A model generated the notes under the pieces. It made no database searches. It was not told the origin of the DNA and saw nothing but the letters and a program-made list of their open reading frames with translations. This document shows, piece by piece, positions 43,301-54,029 of a DNA stretch of 64,000 nucleotides. Both the position numbers and the translations under genes were made by a program. Source of the DNA: Sepiola atlantica (taxonomy: Eukaryota > Mollusca > Cephalopoda > Sepiida > Sepiolidae); the NCBI GenBank assembly GCA_963556195.1, contig OY744531.1:49573700-49637699 (forward strand). Direction: 5' to 3'. Every line of letters starts with the position of its first letter. The stretch's first letter is position 1.

Positions 43301-44985
43301 CACATACAGAGGGGGACCACGCATGTGCAGCTGGTTTATATAGTTTCAACAATATTTATGTAATGTTTTCTTATGTTATTATGTTATGTTGATTTTTTAA
43401 AATTTCTAAAACACGTATCCAGTTTAAAAAAATCCTTTAGACTTACATGATATCCGAACTCGGGTATTGACATTGTAAAAACTACTGCCTTAGTAATGTA
43501 TACTCCGCCTATTCATTTTTTGTCAAGCAATCACATGCTTCTATTTGCGTACAAACAGATAAACTCCACAAACACCATAACTTTTTAATAGTATATATAG
43601 ATTAGGTAATTTATTTCCCCAAAATGTATTACTCTATCAGAACAGTTGTTTGAATGAAATAAACTACTGTAGTTGTCTGCCTCAAATAAAGTAAATGCGA
43701 TGTGAATTTCAAAGTAGCAAAAATGCATTTTCCCTGTAATTAAAAAACTATTAACAGCAGACTTTCTTTAGATAAAACAAGAACTCGTGAAACTGCATAT
43801 TTCTGCCTGAACACTTAAGGGTCAGCTAAAGTCTCTTACCTTGGCCTTACTTCTCCATATTGTATGATGTATTCCCAAGCTATAATGGAAACGTGGGTAA
43901 CTCAAAAACTATTTATCTGATCAGGCTGTAATTTTGCATGGTGGTTACGGTTATCAAAGTGCATCAGATTCATAGATCAAATTTGGGAAACTAGGAAGTT
44001 GAAATTCTATCAAAATTTAAACTGTGACCGGTCTTTTCAAGATCAAAGGTCAAGGTCATATGACATGCAGAACTTCATATGGGCCAAATAGCGAATCTCC
44101 ACAACGAAGAGAACTGAAGTTATCACCAAAAGTGTAACTTTCACTTTTTTTGTGATCTTAATCCTAACCTTTTACCTAGATATCCCAAAATTAAATCAGT
44201 TTTAAGTTAGACCATGCCTGCTATTTTGACCAAGTTTGGTGACGATTGGTCAAGCGATGTGGATGCTGTGCTGTACACAAACAAACAAACTCGATAGAAA
44301 ACATAATCTCCTAGGTGGAAGTAATAATGAGATATCTATTATATGAAGAACACTTTTTATTTCTGTCTGTCTGTTTGACTAAAACTCAGAAACTACCAAA
44401 GATACACTTACAAACCTTACATATTCTGATTTAGTATGACCTCGAGCGGGTTATGGTAAAAATATTTACTGTAATATTAATTCATTTGGGGTCAAAAGGG
44501 ACTAAATTAGTGACTGTAGGGTAATAAGTTTTAAGGGGGTTATGTTCTCATAGCCACTTTAGAGGTGTATTTAGAGATTAAGAAACACTTCCATTGTCTT
44601 CCTCAGTGAATTTTACGTAAGAATACACTTTTAGATTTTATGTAGATTCTCTAACGTTTGTATAGAGAGCACACAAACATCACACACACACAGACAATAA
44701 GTTGTATATATATAGATTATGAGGTTTGTCTGTCAGAAACAATTTATTTCAATTCCAAACAAAAAAACACGAGTTCGATTTTAATGTATTGTTGAAAGGA
44801 TTATTTGGGATGTTCTTCAGCTCCATCTTAATGGCCCCCTGGATTAAAGCGGGTCCTCTTGATGATCCCCTTGAGCTTGGAAGAAAAATAAAAAGTTACA
44901 TGGAGCAATGATTCATTAGTTTAGGAGTGAATCCTATACATAGAAATATATATATATATAACATATACACATACCTAACTTTATA
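43301..44985. other. Unassigned repeat-like DNA
   Basis: Phrases such as CCAAGTTTGGTGACGATTGG (44227-44246) and runs of (CTGT)n and (AC)n occur at edges of common invertebrate repeats. No gene was supported. Confidence 0.45.
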
Positions 44986-44989
44986 TATA

Positions 44990-45379
44990 GAGAGAGACTG
45001 CAGCACAATGACAGAACCATGATTAGATGGATCTTCAATGTGAAATTTAACCAAACCCAATGCATCAGATCAGAGGCTTTGCTGAAAATACTACTTCTGC
45101 CCAGCCTAGAGATTATGCTAAGAATGTATCGGTTACGCTAGTATGGTCATGTGAAGCGTTTATCCTCCTGGATAAACCATTGCAGAAGCATGGATGTCTT
45201 AAATCGCAGGAAGGTTGGCCAGTCATGGAAAACTTGGAAGCAAGTGATTAGTCAAGACCGCACAGAGTGGAATTTGGAGACAGTTAACACTCTGCACCGT
45301 GTGAATTGAGGAGTGAGCTTCCATAATATCAGAAAACGTCTGACTTCTGAACAAGGGAAAAGTGACATTAAATAAATAG

Positions 45380-45380
<1 letters not shown>
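44990..45380 (+). pseudogene. LINE 3' fragment with (ATC)n tail
   Basis: Degenerate C-terminal LINE sequence reads LRMYRLRWYGHVKR and WKTWKQVISQDRTEWNLETV. It ends at ...AAATAAATAGA followed by (ATC)n. The same family is found reversed at 53645-53935 and at 15570-15660. Confidence 0.8.

Positions 45381-45426
<46 letters not shown>
45381..45426. repeat. (ATC)n shared by two LINE tails
   Basis: Fifteen ATC units lie between a plus-strand LINE 3' end and a minus-strand LINE 3' end. On one side it reads as an (ATC)n tail, on the other as a (GAT)n tail. Confidence 0.95.
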
Positions 45427-45427
<1 letters not shown>

Positions 45428-45805
45428 GATCGGTTTGACGTCCGTTTAGCATGCTGGCATGTGTTGGATGGCTTTAAGAAAATGACTTTCAAAATACCCT
45501 ATCTCTGATCAGGTCATTATTTATCCCTCTTTCCCTCAGGTCCATTTTTATCACTTCCTCTCATGTTTTCCTTGCCTCCCGCCCCCTGTGAACTGAACCT
45601 GGCCATACCATCGAAGTCACACATTCTGCACACATTTTCCTATACTGTCCAGATTAAATCTTTCTCTAAGGTCATCAGAACTAAGTCTATCTTTAAGACT
45701 AACATTACACATCCATCGTATAATTCTCATATCATTTCTCTCCATACAACGTATGTCCTTAACCCTCACTGGTCAGGTTTCCCTTCCATACATTATCACA
45801 CTACC
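45427..45805 (-). pseudogene. LINE 3' fragment (14 kb family), reverse orientation
   Basis: Reverse complement aligns with 14010-14460, sharing CCAACACATGCCAGCATG, the region encoding DLRERFNLDSIGKCVQN and its (GAT)n tail. It is 5'-truncated and broken. Confidence 0.8.
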
Positions 45806-46690
45806 TTATAGACTTTTCCCTTGGTTGACAGTGGTGACTCTCTGTAAAAGTAAACTTAAAAGTAGTGCCAGTGCTTTGAAGTAATAAATGACTTCATAGG
45901 GGGAAGTAGAAGGACCGATTGAAGGAGTAACCAAGGAGCGTAGTTAAATGCGAGATAAATGGAATCTACGAGGAAGATATTGTCGGTAGAGAGAAGCATA
46001 TACAGGGTCGATTGAATGGATACAAAGGGGAGATAAGAAAGAGGTGAAATTAGAAAGCATAAGAAGCAATGGAAAGAAGTATGCCGGTAAGTTTTAGCCG
46101 GTGAAGATTCAAGTCAAAAGGGTGTATGTAATTTGAAAAGCAGGGGGGGGGAGGTCGTAGTTAAAGTGGATTTTGAACGGAAGACAAAAATAATTTCAAA
46201 AGTTTAAAGGGTTACCATTGCGGAGATAAGGGATCCAATGAATAAGACTCTATAGTTTAAATGCTGAATATGTAGTAAATCGGGCAAAGATTAGCGTGAG
46301 CTAGTTAAATTTTCTGAAAAGTTTAAAAGGGCTTCCTAGTTGCTTAAATGTAATGTCCTCCGTCCAAAATCCGGTTTTAACCACGGCCCCTCTTTTTCTT
46401 TTCAAATAATATTTATACTCAATGACCTATTTCTTAACCTATGACCAATCCTCGCCCACATCCTACCAACCACACCCTTATCACTTGAACCCTTCCTCCC
46501 CCATCCCATACTGCCTCTACGAAAAATTTGTTTTCGTCTTCTTCAAAATCTCCTTTTCATTGGACACTTTTTCAATGGACAATTACCATCTTGACAAACC
46601 ACATATCTTTTTTACACGAACTCTTTTCATTCCATTTTTAATAATATTTTTTCAAATGTTTGAACTTTGGCTTTTCCACAGCCAACTTAT
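45806..46690. other. Unassigned DNA
   Basis: Purine-rich 45840-46330 has no recognisable feature. The 147-codon frame at 46422-46865 runs into the hammerhead-like segment and shows no domain, so I do not support it as a gene. Confidence 0.45.
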
Positions 46691-46701
46691 CTATCTGTAT
46701 A

Positions 46702-46752
46702 TCTCCTCTGATGATAAGATTTCGATCTTTGAAAAGCCTTGGCTCAAGGAAA
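46702..46752 (+). ncRNA. Hammerhead-like motif near Penelope-type debris
   Basis: CUGAUGA (46708-46714) is followed by stem II AAGAU/AUCUU capped by UUCG, then GAAAA, and a hairpin AGC(CUUG)GCU followed by C. The core has one A too many compared with the GAAA consensus, and helix I is weak. A related sequence lies in both arms of the 9.4-10.6 kb foldback element. Confidence 0.4.
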
Positions 46753-47403
46753 GAATAATAAACATTAGTTTATTACAAAATATACCTTGCATTGAACAAT
46801 CGAAGTTTGAAATAAATCTGGACATTCGTACATGTTTATCACTCTTATTTCTTCTATCTTTATAATTGCTCTATCTCGTATATTGAGCTTAAACCATTTC
46901 ACTATAGGTTCTATCTACTAAAAGTTTACTTTTAGTTTATATTTGATTATATATATATATATATATTAGTAGGTTTATTTTTTATACCCTCAACAGTTGG
47001 CTTGTATAATTTTGTATCGATTATATCCATGATATACTCATACCATTGCTTAAGTTCTTCTTTCCTATATATCACAACCGGGTGTAATAATATTTTAATA
47101 CCTTCTTATGCTTTTTTTTAAAGAATTCCTTGCATATATATATTTATGCAGGTCTGGTTGAATATCACATAATTTTTGCGTTTTTAATTTTCTCAGTAAT
47201 GTTCTCAACATGGCGAGCAAGCTTTCAGGTCTCCGGTGGTAGTTGGTATAATATGGTTCCGAGGGTTCTTATTTCAGCAATCTCTAGCGCTATCAATCGT
47301 CGTGATTATCATCAGGAGTAGATGGTTTTTAAAGAGATTTGTTGTTGTCGTTTTTTTCTTTTGTAATTTGCATAATTTTCTCGAAAGTTTTCTCAGAAGA
47401 GGG

Positions 47404-47441
47404 AAAAGAAAAAGAAAAAGAAAAAGAAAAAGAAAAAGAAA
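47404..47441. repeat. (AAAAAG)n microsatellite
   Basis: Six hexamer units. Confidence 0.95.
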
Positions 47442-47559
47442 GGGTGTGTGATTGAGTCTATTGATGTTTTTTGGGATTTGTGTATTTATTAATTTTGTTT
47501 AGTTATATTATTTTATTTATTTATTCATTTATCTATTTTTGTATATTTATGTATTATTT

Positions 47560-47845
47560 CTAATTATAAAATATGTTTAATATATTAGTACTGGTATTAA
47601 AAGCTATTTTGTTACTATTGGGTTGTTTCTTTTTTATAAGTATTGCCTCTAGTATTTTTAGTCGATCTATGCAACTATTTTTATGTATGATTTTAGTGTT
47701 AGTTGTTAGTATTTTTTGTATTTCGGCCGACTTTAGAGTTTTGTTGTGTGAAATGATGTGGCGTTGAATGGTGCTGGTGTAGGATAGATGATCTGTAAGA
47801 CGTCTGGAGAGGAGTGTTGTTGTGTGGCCAATATAGTACTTACTG

Positions 47846-47880
<35 letters not shown>
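47560..47880 (-). pseudogene. Penelope-like element C-terminal fragment
   Basis: Minus-strand frame reads YYIGHTTTLLSRRLTDHL, SYTSTIQRHIISHNK and CIDRLKILEAILIKKKQP. This is the GIY-YIG endonuclease region with its catalytic neighbourhood (YIG, R and E) at the end of Penelope-like proteins. The N-terminal RT is absent: the frame begins in a (CA)n tract, so the ATG and first residues are simple-sequence artefacts. A stop follows FNTSTNILNIFYN, a typical C-terminus. Confidence 0.8.

Positions 47881-47918
<38 letters not shown>
47849..47918. repeat. (CA)n(TA)n microsatellite
   Basis: (CA)15 followed by (TA)20. Another (TG)n(TA)n lies at 47953-47999. Confidence 0.97.
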
Positions 47919-47921
<3 letters not shown>

Positions 47922-47951
47922 AAGTTGAGATAAATAAGTGAGTTATTTTAT

Positions 47952-48003
<52 letters not shown>

Positions 48004-48059
48004 CAGATTTATTTTTAACAGGCCTTTGATTAGTCCTTTATAAGTAGGTGGGGCCTGTC

Positions 48060-48188
48060 TGTCAGTCTTGATGGAAGTCTTCCTCTCCAGGCTCGGCGGT
48101 CGCGATAATCAAAGTTCGCAATCTCCAGGGCTGCATGGTCGCATTTACATAGCTCATACCAAGAGAGCTTTGATCTTCCAGCCTGCCG

Positions 48189-48190
<2 letters not shown>
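48060..48190 (+). mobile_element. Possible tRNA-derived SINE
   Basis: GC-richer segment with a B-box-like AAAGTTCGCAATCTCC at ~48110-48125 and a (TA)n tail at 48191-48258. The A box is unclear, so this is tentative. Confidence 0.35.

Positions 48191-48258
<68 letters not shown>
48191..48258. repeat. (TA)n microsatellite
   Basis: About 34 TA units. Confidence 0.98.
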
Positions 48259-48260
<2 letters not shown>

Positions 48261-48605
48261 TGGAGTTTGTTTTGTTCATACATTTAAAGCTATCAATCAC
48301 ATTATGTCTATCAAGATGATTGGATGAATGTAGGGGAGGTGATACAAATAATGAATTTATCAGTGTACTCGGTGATAACAGCCGCACACACGAGGCAAAG
48401 AGCCACTAAATTTTCTGCTGTGTCCGCAGTAAAACATGACAAACACGTTGTTGTAGACAGATATGCGGAACACATAGTAAGCCATTATGCCAATGATTCA
48501 TTTTGCTCATCAATTTAATGACAATTTGGGCTTGATATTAGCCGGCGTATTAGGGTTAGGGTTAATGTTAGGATTATAAGCAGGCGTATTTCGCCTATTC
48601 ATTCA

Positions 48606-48900
48606 GATCGTTTGAATGCCTACTCGACACTGTCCTCGAGTGTCTAAAGTCTCTCTGTACAGGGGTCTGTCTGGACAATCTGACATGAGGATACTTCACC
48701 CTACAAGTAAACCCTGACTAAATATTCAAAATAACATAGTATTTGAAGCCCAAATAAGAACCTCTCTGTATGGCTAGCCCACAGTGGCTCATAGGAAGAA
48801 TGGTGCACCCTCTCCAAGTGATGTTGCCTCTAGTAACAGCACTAAGCTGGCTGGATACTCCACCAGACCAGATGAATTCTTGTTCTGAAATTCGGTAAGA
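48606..48900. repeat. Dispersed ~300 bp repeat, copy 2
   Basis: See copy 1 at 32968-33265. Confidence 0.85.
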
Positions 48901-48934
48901 ACAAGAGACCACAGGAAAGATATACTCTAACATA

Positions 48935-49670
48935 GTTAATTGCTCAATTTTGGAGAGTAAAATTAATGTTCTTCACTTCTTTACTAACTGAACGTTTGAG
49001 AGGTAAAGGAGAACTTAAATGGAACACTCGGATATCTATGTATCTCATATAGAAATCAAGTATTAGCCCCAGGAAGGGGCCTCTTGATTTCTGAGAACTT
49101 ATACTGAAGTAAAATAGAAAAAAAGGAAATAATTGATGTTTGTTGAAGGCGGTGTTCATTGAAGACTTGTACCCTTTGGTCTGTCCATTGAAATTTAAGT
49201 CATTTAAAGGCTGGTCAACCTTTTGGTTTTCTGTACATCCTGTTCGCTGTCCCATGGGAGTCAGGATACAAACAGTAACCTGATCCAGTTTTATTTACTA
49301 CAATGGATGTTTAGAAATATTATTTCAAGAGAGCAAATAGATATATAAAGTCCTAATAAAATCGTATATAGCGTGTTGTCATTAAACCAAGGCCCCAGTG
49401 TCTAGACATAGAAATTGGAATGCAATATTGAGACTTTAAGGAATACAAATAAGAGTGACTAAACTATAGTCAAAAGAATAAAAGATTACAATTACATGGA
49501 AAATATTAGAAAAATTAGGATTAACTACTTTACTAAAGATATTTTTCTAGTAAAGTAGTTAATCCTAATTAATCATTCTTGAAAGGTGATTGAATTGAAA
49601 CTTTCAAAATAATTAATGACACTTCTAACTACGGTGGAAATTTTATTTGGTATTTCTACTCAATCTGGTG
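48935..49670. other. Unassigned DNA with one hairpin
   Basis: No gene. A hairpin at 49514-49570 has 22-23 nt arms (AATTAGGATTAACTACTTTA and its complement), one bulge and a 12 nt loop. Confidence 0.5.
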
Positions 49671-49689
49671 AGATAGCCTTTTACCCCAC

Positions 49690-49975
49690 TCGTGACGTCA
49701 CCAGTTGGCCGCTCCTGGGCTGGTTAGTCACGTGATCCTGTTGGTACAAAAGTTGCTGCTCCGAAGAAGGCCGCAGTTGTCGAAGAGGCCTCTCGTAAGG
49801 TCACCCCCACCCCCACGTTGTGTTTGTTTAGATAAGTGGGTGACCGTTGAGGGGGAATCAGCAACTCGGGATCCCCGTGGAATGAAAGGTCATTCATGCA
49901 GAACTGTTGAAGGAAAGAAGTCAAGTCCGCTGTGGTTTTCTCAGAAAATAATTATTCTTAATAATGAATAATGAA
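49690..49975. other. GC-richer unassigned island
   Basis: Composition differs from the surroundings. A plus-strand frame (49705-49971) is open for 88 codons, but no domain or splice context was recognised. It may be a SINE or an exon remnant. Confidence 0.3.
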
Positions 49976-50099
49976 ATAAAATATACACTTGTTGAGTCAC
50001 TAGGCCAGTGGCCAGATAATGTTGAGTTCACTCTGGTATGTAATTGGACCGATGGACAGTTTATCCCTCTATCAGTGGCGTGCTGTTCTAAGCTCGGGC

Positions 50100-50790
50100 G
50101 AGGACACACGTATCCCGATAGGTGTGATATCCTTCACGAATAGAGAAGGGTTCTTATGTCCGTTTCTCTCATTGATTAATTCACGGTCTGCTTGATGTAA
50201 CTCTGGCTAGTCCCCACCCAATGCTTATCACCGACTGGCGTGTCTTCTCCCAGTGCTTATCGCCGACTCTCTATCACCGACTGGCCATCGTCGACTGGCC
50301 AGTCCTCACCGACTGCTTATCGCCGACTCTCTATCACCGACTGACTATCACCGACTGACTTGTCTTCTCCCAACTTCAACTCCTTTATATGGAAATCGCT
50401 TTTGAATATAACAACAAAGTTCAACTTCGATAATGTTATTTGAGACATAAGATGTTTATAGATCACTCTGACAATATAAATCAAACTTGAAAATTGTTTA
50501 TCCTTATCCAAATTATAAGTATATTGCATTTCCACTGTTTTCCCATTCGAAACAACAAGGTTCAATTCTGATAATGCCATCTGAGATTGAAGATGTTTTG
50601 AGGTCACTGATCATATAAATTGATATATAAACTTGTTTATCTTCAGTGGAGAAATGTTATTTATCAAGCTAGTTCTCATTTGTTTATTTGAGGTCCAATG
50701 TTAGTTAATGTTTATGGATACCTAAGAAGTCTATAGGTCACTCTGACAATATAAATTGATACTCTTATTTCAAACAAGAAATTAAATTAT
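50100..50790. repeat. Short CACCGACTG repeats and ~170 bp degenerate units
   Basis: 50190-50370 repeats TATCACCGACT and TATCGCCGACT phrases about eight times. 50400-50790 contains three diverged copies of a unit with AACAACAAxGTTCAA, AGATGTTT and GGTCACTxTGACAATATAAAT. Confidence 0.75.
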
Positions 50791-51110
50791 ATTCTACTGG
50801 GCCAATTTATACTAGCCGTGTATGCTGGGCGCCGACTTTCGTAGGGCCAGTTAATATTGTCACACTGGAAAGTTATTGTCAAGTCAGATATTTAAAAAAT
50901 TGAATCTATTGAAAAATTGATTTTTTTTGCTAATAGAATGATATATTTTTAGATCAAGTTGCAAGATCAGATTGAGAACAGCATAAAATATTTCAAGATA
51001 GAATTAGATTAATTCATAAATAATGTTTAGAAAAACGGAATTTTGGTGGCATTTGGGGAAATTGTGAGATAAAATATTTAACTAACCCCCTCTCTCTCTC
51101 TCTCTCCTTA

Positions 51111-51143
<33 letters not shown>

Positions 51144-51847
51144 TTATTTTTATATATAAATTTCGTTAACACAAAGGTGTAAGTTATAGCTCAATAGTGT
51201 ATGACTAGAGCTCTTAATTTAATATCATATAAGATCTTAGTTAACTCAAGGGACAATTTTCTGTATATTAATCAAAAACACTTTTATTAGCATACAATTG
51301 TTTCTGCCTTTCTCAACAATATACATTCATTTTTCGTGGTGTACAAAATATCAAGACTTTCTCAGTACTTAAAAGATCTCCGTCAAGCTGACAAAACTGA
51401 AGTGCATTTAAAATCCATTTATGTTTTTTACGTTTTTATATATTTTCTTTTTCCTGACGATATTTCTTTAATTATAATTTTGCATTTGAATGTTTCCATA
51501 CCGTAATATGTCCATACTATGTGCGTTTCTCTATTTTTCACCATGTTTATATTTCATCAATAAATTGTTCCCTGAATTAACTAATGTGATATATATATAT
51601 AGCTGATGATCCCCGTGTTAATATTAGATGCTTACATTAAGGTCTCCTGTTTTTGTTTCACTGTTAGATACTTAATCCCCCTTTTTATTTTATTTACTTA
51701 CTATTATATATTTTATTTATTTATGAATTTTCCAACGAATGTTAAGTCTGCACTATTTTGGATTTAGTTAGTTTCTCTGGGAATTTAAACTGCATTTTCC
51801 TTCTTTTTTTTGTCTTTTTGTTTAAAATAACTCAAAGCTTCTTTAGA

Positions 51848-51914
<67 letters not shown>

Positions 51915-53300
51915 TAGTAAGTTTTTGAAAGGCTGTGGGCAATGCAATTCCGGGTAAGATGCAAGTTGAAAGGAAAGGAACAAAAACAATAACAATAAAT
52001 CGAATACGATATAAGACTTACTATTTATTTTTCCTTTTTTTTTTCTTTTTTTTTTCTTACATAGCAGCAAGAGTGTTTTAGCTGTTCGTGTGATGTCCGG
52101 GTGATTAAAAATCACTATTTGATATTTCGGGAAAAGACATCCCTTTGTCAAAAATAATTAGACCAGAAGAAGAATAATATTTTATTCTTCTCCGACTGTG
52201 TAGAGAATAATACAAAACAAAATGGCTGCCAGATATAGACCGCAGTAAATAAAGCAGTTTCACAGGGAATATAAATTAAATTAAGTTTTATTTTAATATT
52301 ATGTTAAATATATGATTTGGTGTTTAGAATATTTGTGTAATGTTGGTTAGGTGTATGGTGTTCGATAAACTGTTAGTTTTGATAATATATATATATCATT
52401 TTTTTTTTTTTTTTAATATTTGAATATTTACTTTGTTTTATCTTCGTATTTTTATTTTGTTTATCTTTCTATCGTAATTTAAGAATTTTAATATAAAGTA
52501 AAGTAATTAGTCTCATATTTTAAATATTCTAGATCTATCTACTTATCGATTTCGATTATCATCTATTAAAGAAGTGTTATTAATTACTAATTGTGAGTTT
52601 CGTCAAATTAGATTAACGAATTAACTTATTAACTTGATATATTTATTATAAGATAAAGGAGAGTAACTCTGGATTTTTTTTAAATATTTTTTTTATAATT
52701 AATTTTTATTTATTTATTTTTAAAAAAATTTTTTTTTTTTAGGTGGAGATCTGTATAACAATATTAGTATATATATACAACATATATACACATAATGCAT
52801 ATATACATATATATATACATATCTATGTATTATTGTTTGTTTAATTGTTTATCTATATATAATCATCAATTTCTTTACATATTTGTTTTTTTTTTTTTTT
52901 TTTTTTGTTTTGTTTTTTTATTTATTTATTTTTTTTTTATTATTATTATTTACTTGTTTAATTTATTTTATGAATTATTTATTTAATATTTGCATGTTAT
53001 TTGTATACATTCTATATGTGTTTGGATTTATTAATTAATAATGCTAGGTTATGGGGTGACTTATTTTGGTGGGTTAGAAGAGTATGTTGAATATGGTTTT
53101 TGGTTTGTGGTTGAAAGTGTGTAAGGATGGAAGTTCATATGGGGAGGGGCCTGTTTGATTGTTTGGGTGTGTGGTGAGTTTATTATAGGAGGTGAGTAAT
53201 GAGTGAAGTGGTGGAAACGGACTCTGTTAAGTGTTAGATATGGGGGTTGGTTGGTGGATGGGGGGTAGATATTATAGAATGAAAGGTGAGTAGAGCTCGT
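50791..53300. other. AT-rich, low-complexity DNA
   Basis: No gene. It includes (CT)n at 51090, (TA)n at 51111-51140 and 51851-51911, and long T tracts at 52690-52940. Confidence 0.6.
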
Positions 53301-53309
53301 GACGTTGAT

Positions 53310-53500
53310 ATATATAATTATTTGTTATAAATAAATAATTATTATCCACAGACATATATGTTTCATGTTCAACAACAATCATCAGCGTGGCTTATATAAC
53401 TGTAACGCCAGTTGGACAATTTGAACTTTAGACCCGAGTATTTCTAATGCAACATTTGTAACCATTCAGCCACCGTGACAGTCATGTTTAAATGTCAGAG
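53310..53500 (-). mobile_element. tRNA-headed short element with hammerhead tail
   Basis: Minus strand: a tRNA-like head with A box GTGGCTGAATGGTTAC (53459-53474) and a B-box-like AAAGTTCAAATTG (53418-53430), resembling Ser/Leu-type tRNAs. It is followed by a complete hammerhead (53346-53390) and an AT-rich tail. It is a single unit with no second hammerhead. Confidence 0.78.
53346..53390 (-). ncRNA. Hammerhead ribozyme, type I, complete
   Basis: Minus strand: CCACG (53386-53390), CUGAUGA (53379-53385), stem II UGUU/AACA with a GUUG loop, GAAAC (53360-53364), stem III ACA/UGU with a UAUA loop, the GUC triplet, and UGUGG (53346-53350). Helix I CCACG/UGUGG forms five pairs. The predicted cut follows C at 53351. 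All core bases are present. Confidence 0.83.
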
Positions 53501-53644
53501 AAATAAACCTTATGTTTTATTTACAAAAAAAGTAAGTTTCAGAAAGTGTTCGATTTTCCAAGGGAGATAACTTTCGCAATATTGCTTGATTAGAAACTTT
53601 TCATATTCTCTCAAAGTGCTCATTCATTTAACATCGCATTTCCC

Positions 53645-53935
53645 TTGTCCAGGGGTCTAACGTTTTTTGATATTTCGCAAACTCACTCTCCTGTCCTAAT
53701 TGTTAAGCAGGTCAACTGTCTCCAAATTCCACTCTGTATGGTCTTGTCCAATCACTTGCTTCCAAATTTTACTTTGGTCAGCCAACCTTCTTGCGATTTA
53801 AGATATCCATGCTTCTGCAAATGTTTATCTAAGAGGATGAGCGCTCCAGCTGACCATATCAGTGTCGCTGATTCGTCCTTAGGATAACCTCTTTGTTGGT
53901 CAAATGTAGTACTTGCAGCAAATCCACTGACCTAA
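53645..53935 (-). pseudogene. LINE 3' fragment (45 kb family)
   Basis: Reverse complement matches 45130-45350: GACATGACCATACAGAGTGG-like text, TGGAATTTGGAGACAGTT and AATATCAxAAAACGT. Broken by stops. Confidence 0.75.
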
Positions 53936-54029
53936 TGTGTTGAGTTTGGCATGTGTTGAGTTTGGCATATTTTGTTCTCTGGAGGTTTAACAATAGACAT
54001 TTAACATAATGTGATTTAAGAATAAAAGA

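Noticed and set aside
46422..46865. 147-codon plus-strand ORF
   Set aside because: It runs through a hammerhead-like repeat and AT-rich DNA with hydrophobic low-complexity sequence. No domain or splice context was recognised.
47236..47451. ORF ending in RKRKRKRKRKRKG
   Set aside because: The basic tail is a translated (AAAAAG)n microsatellite.
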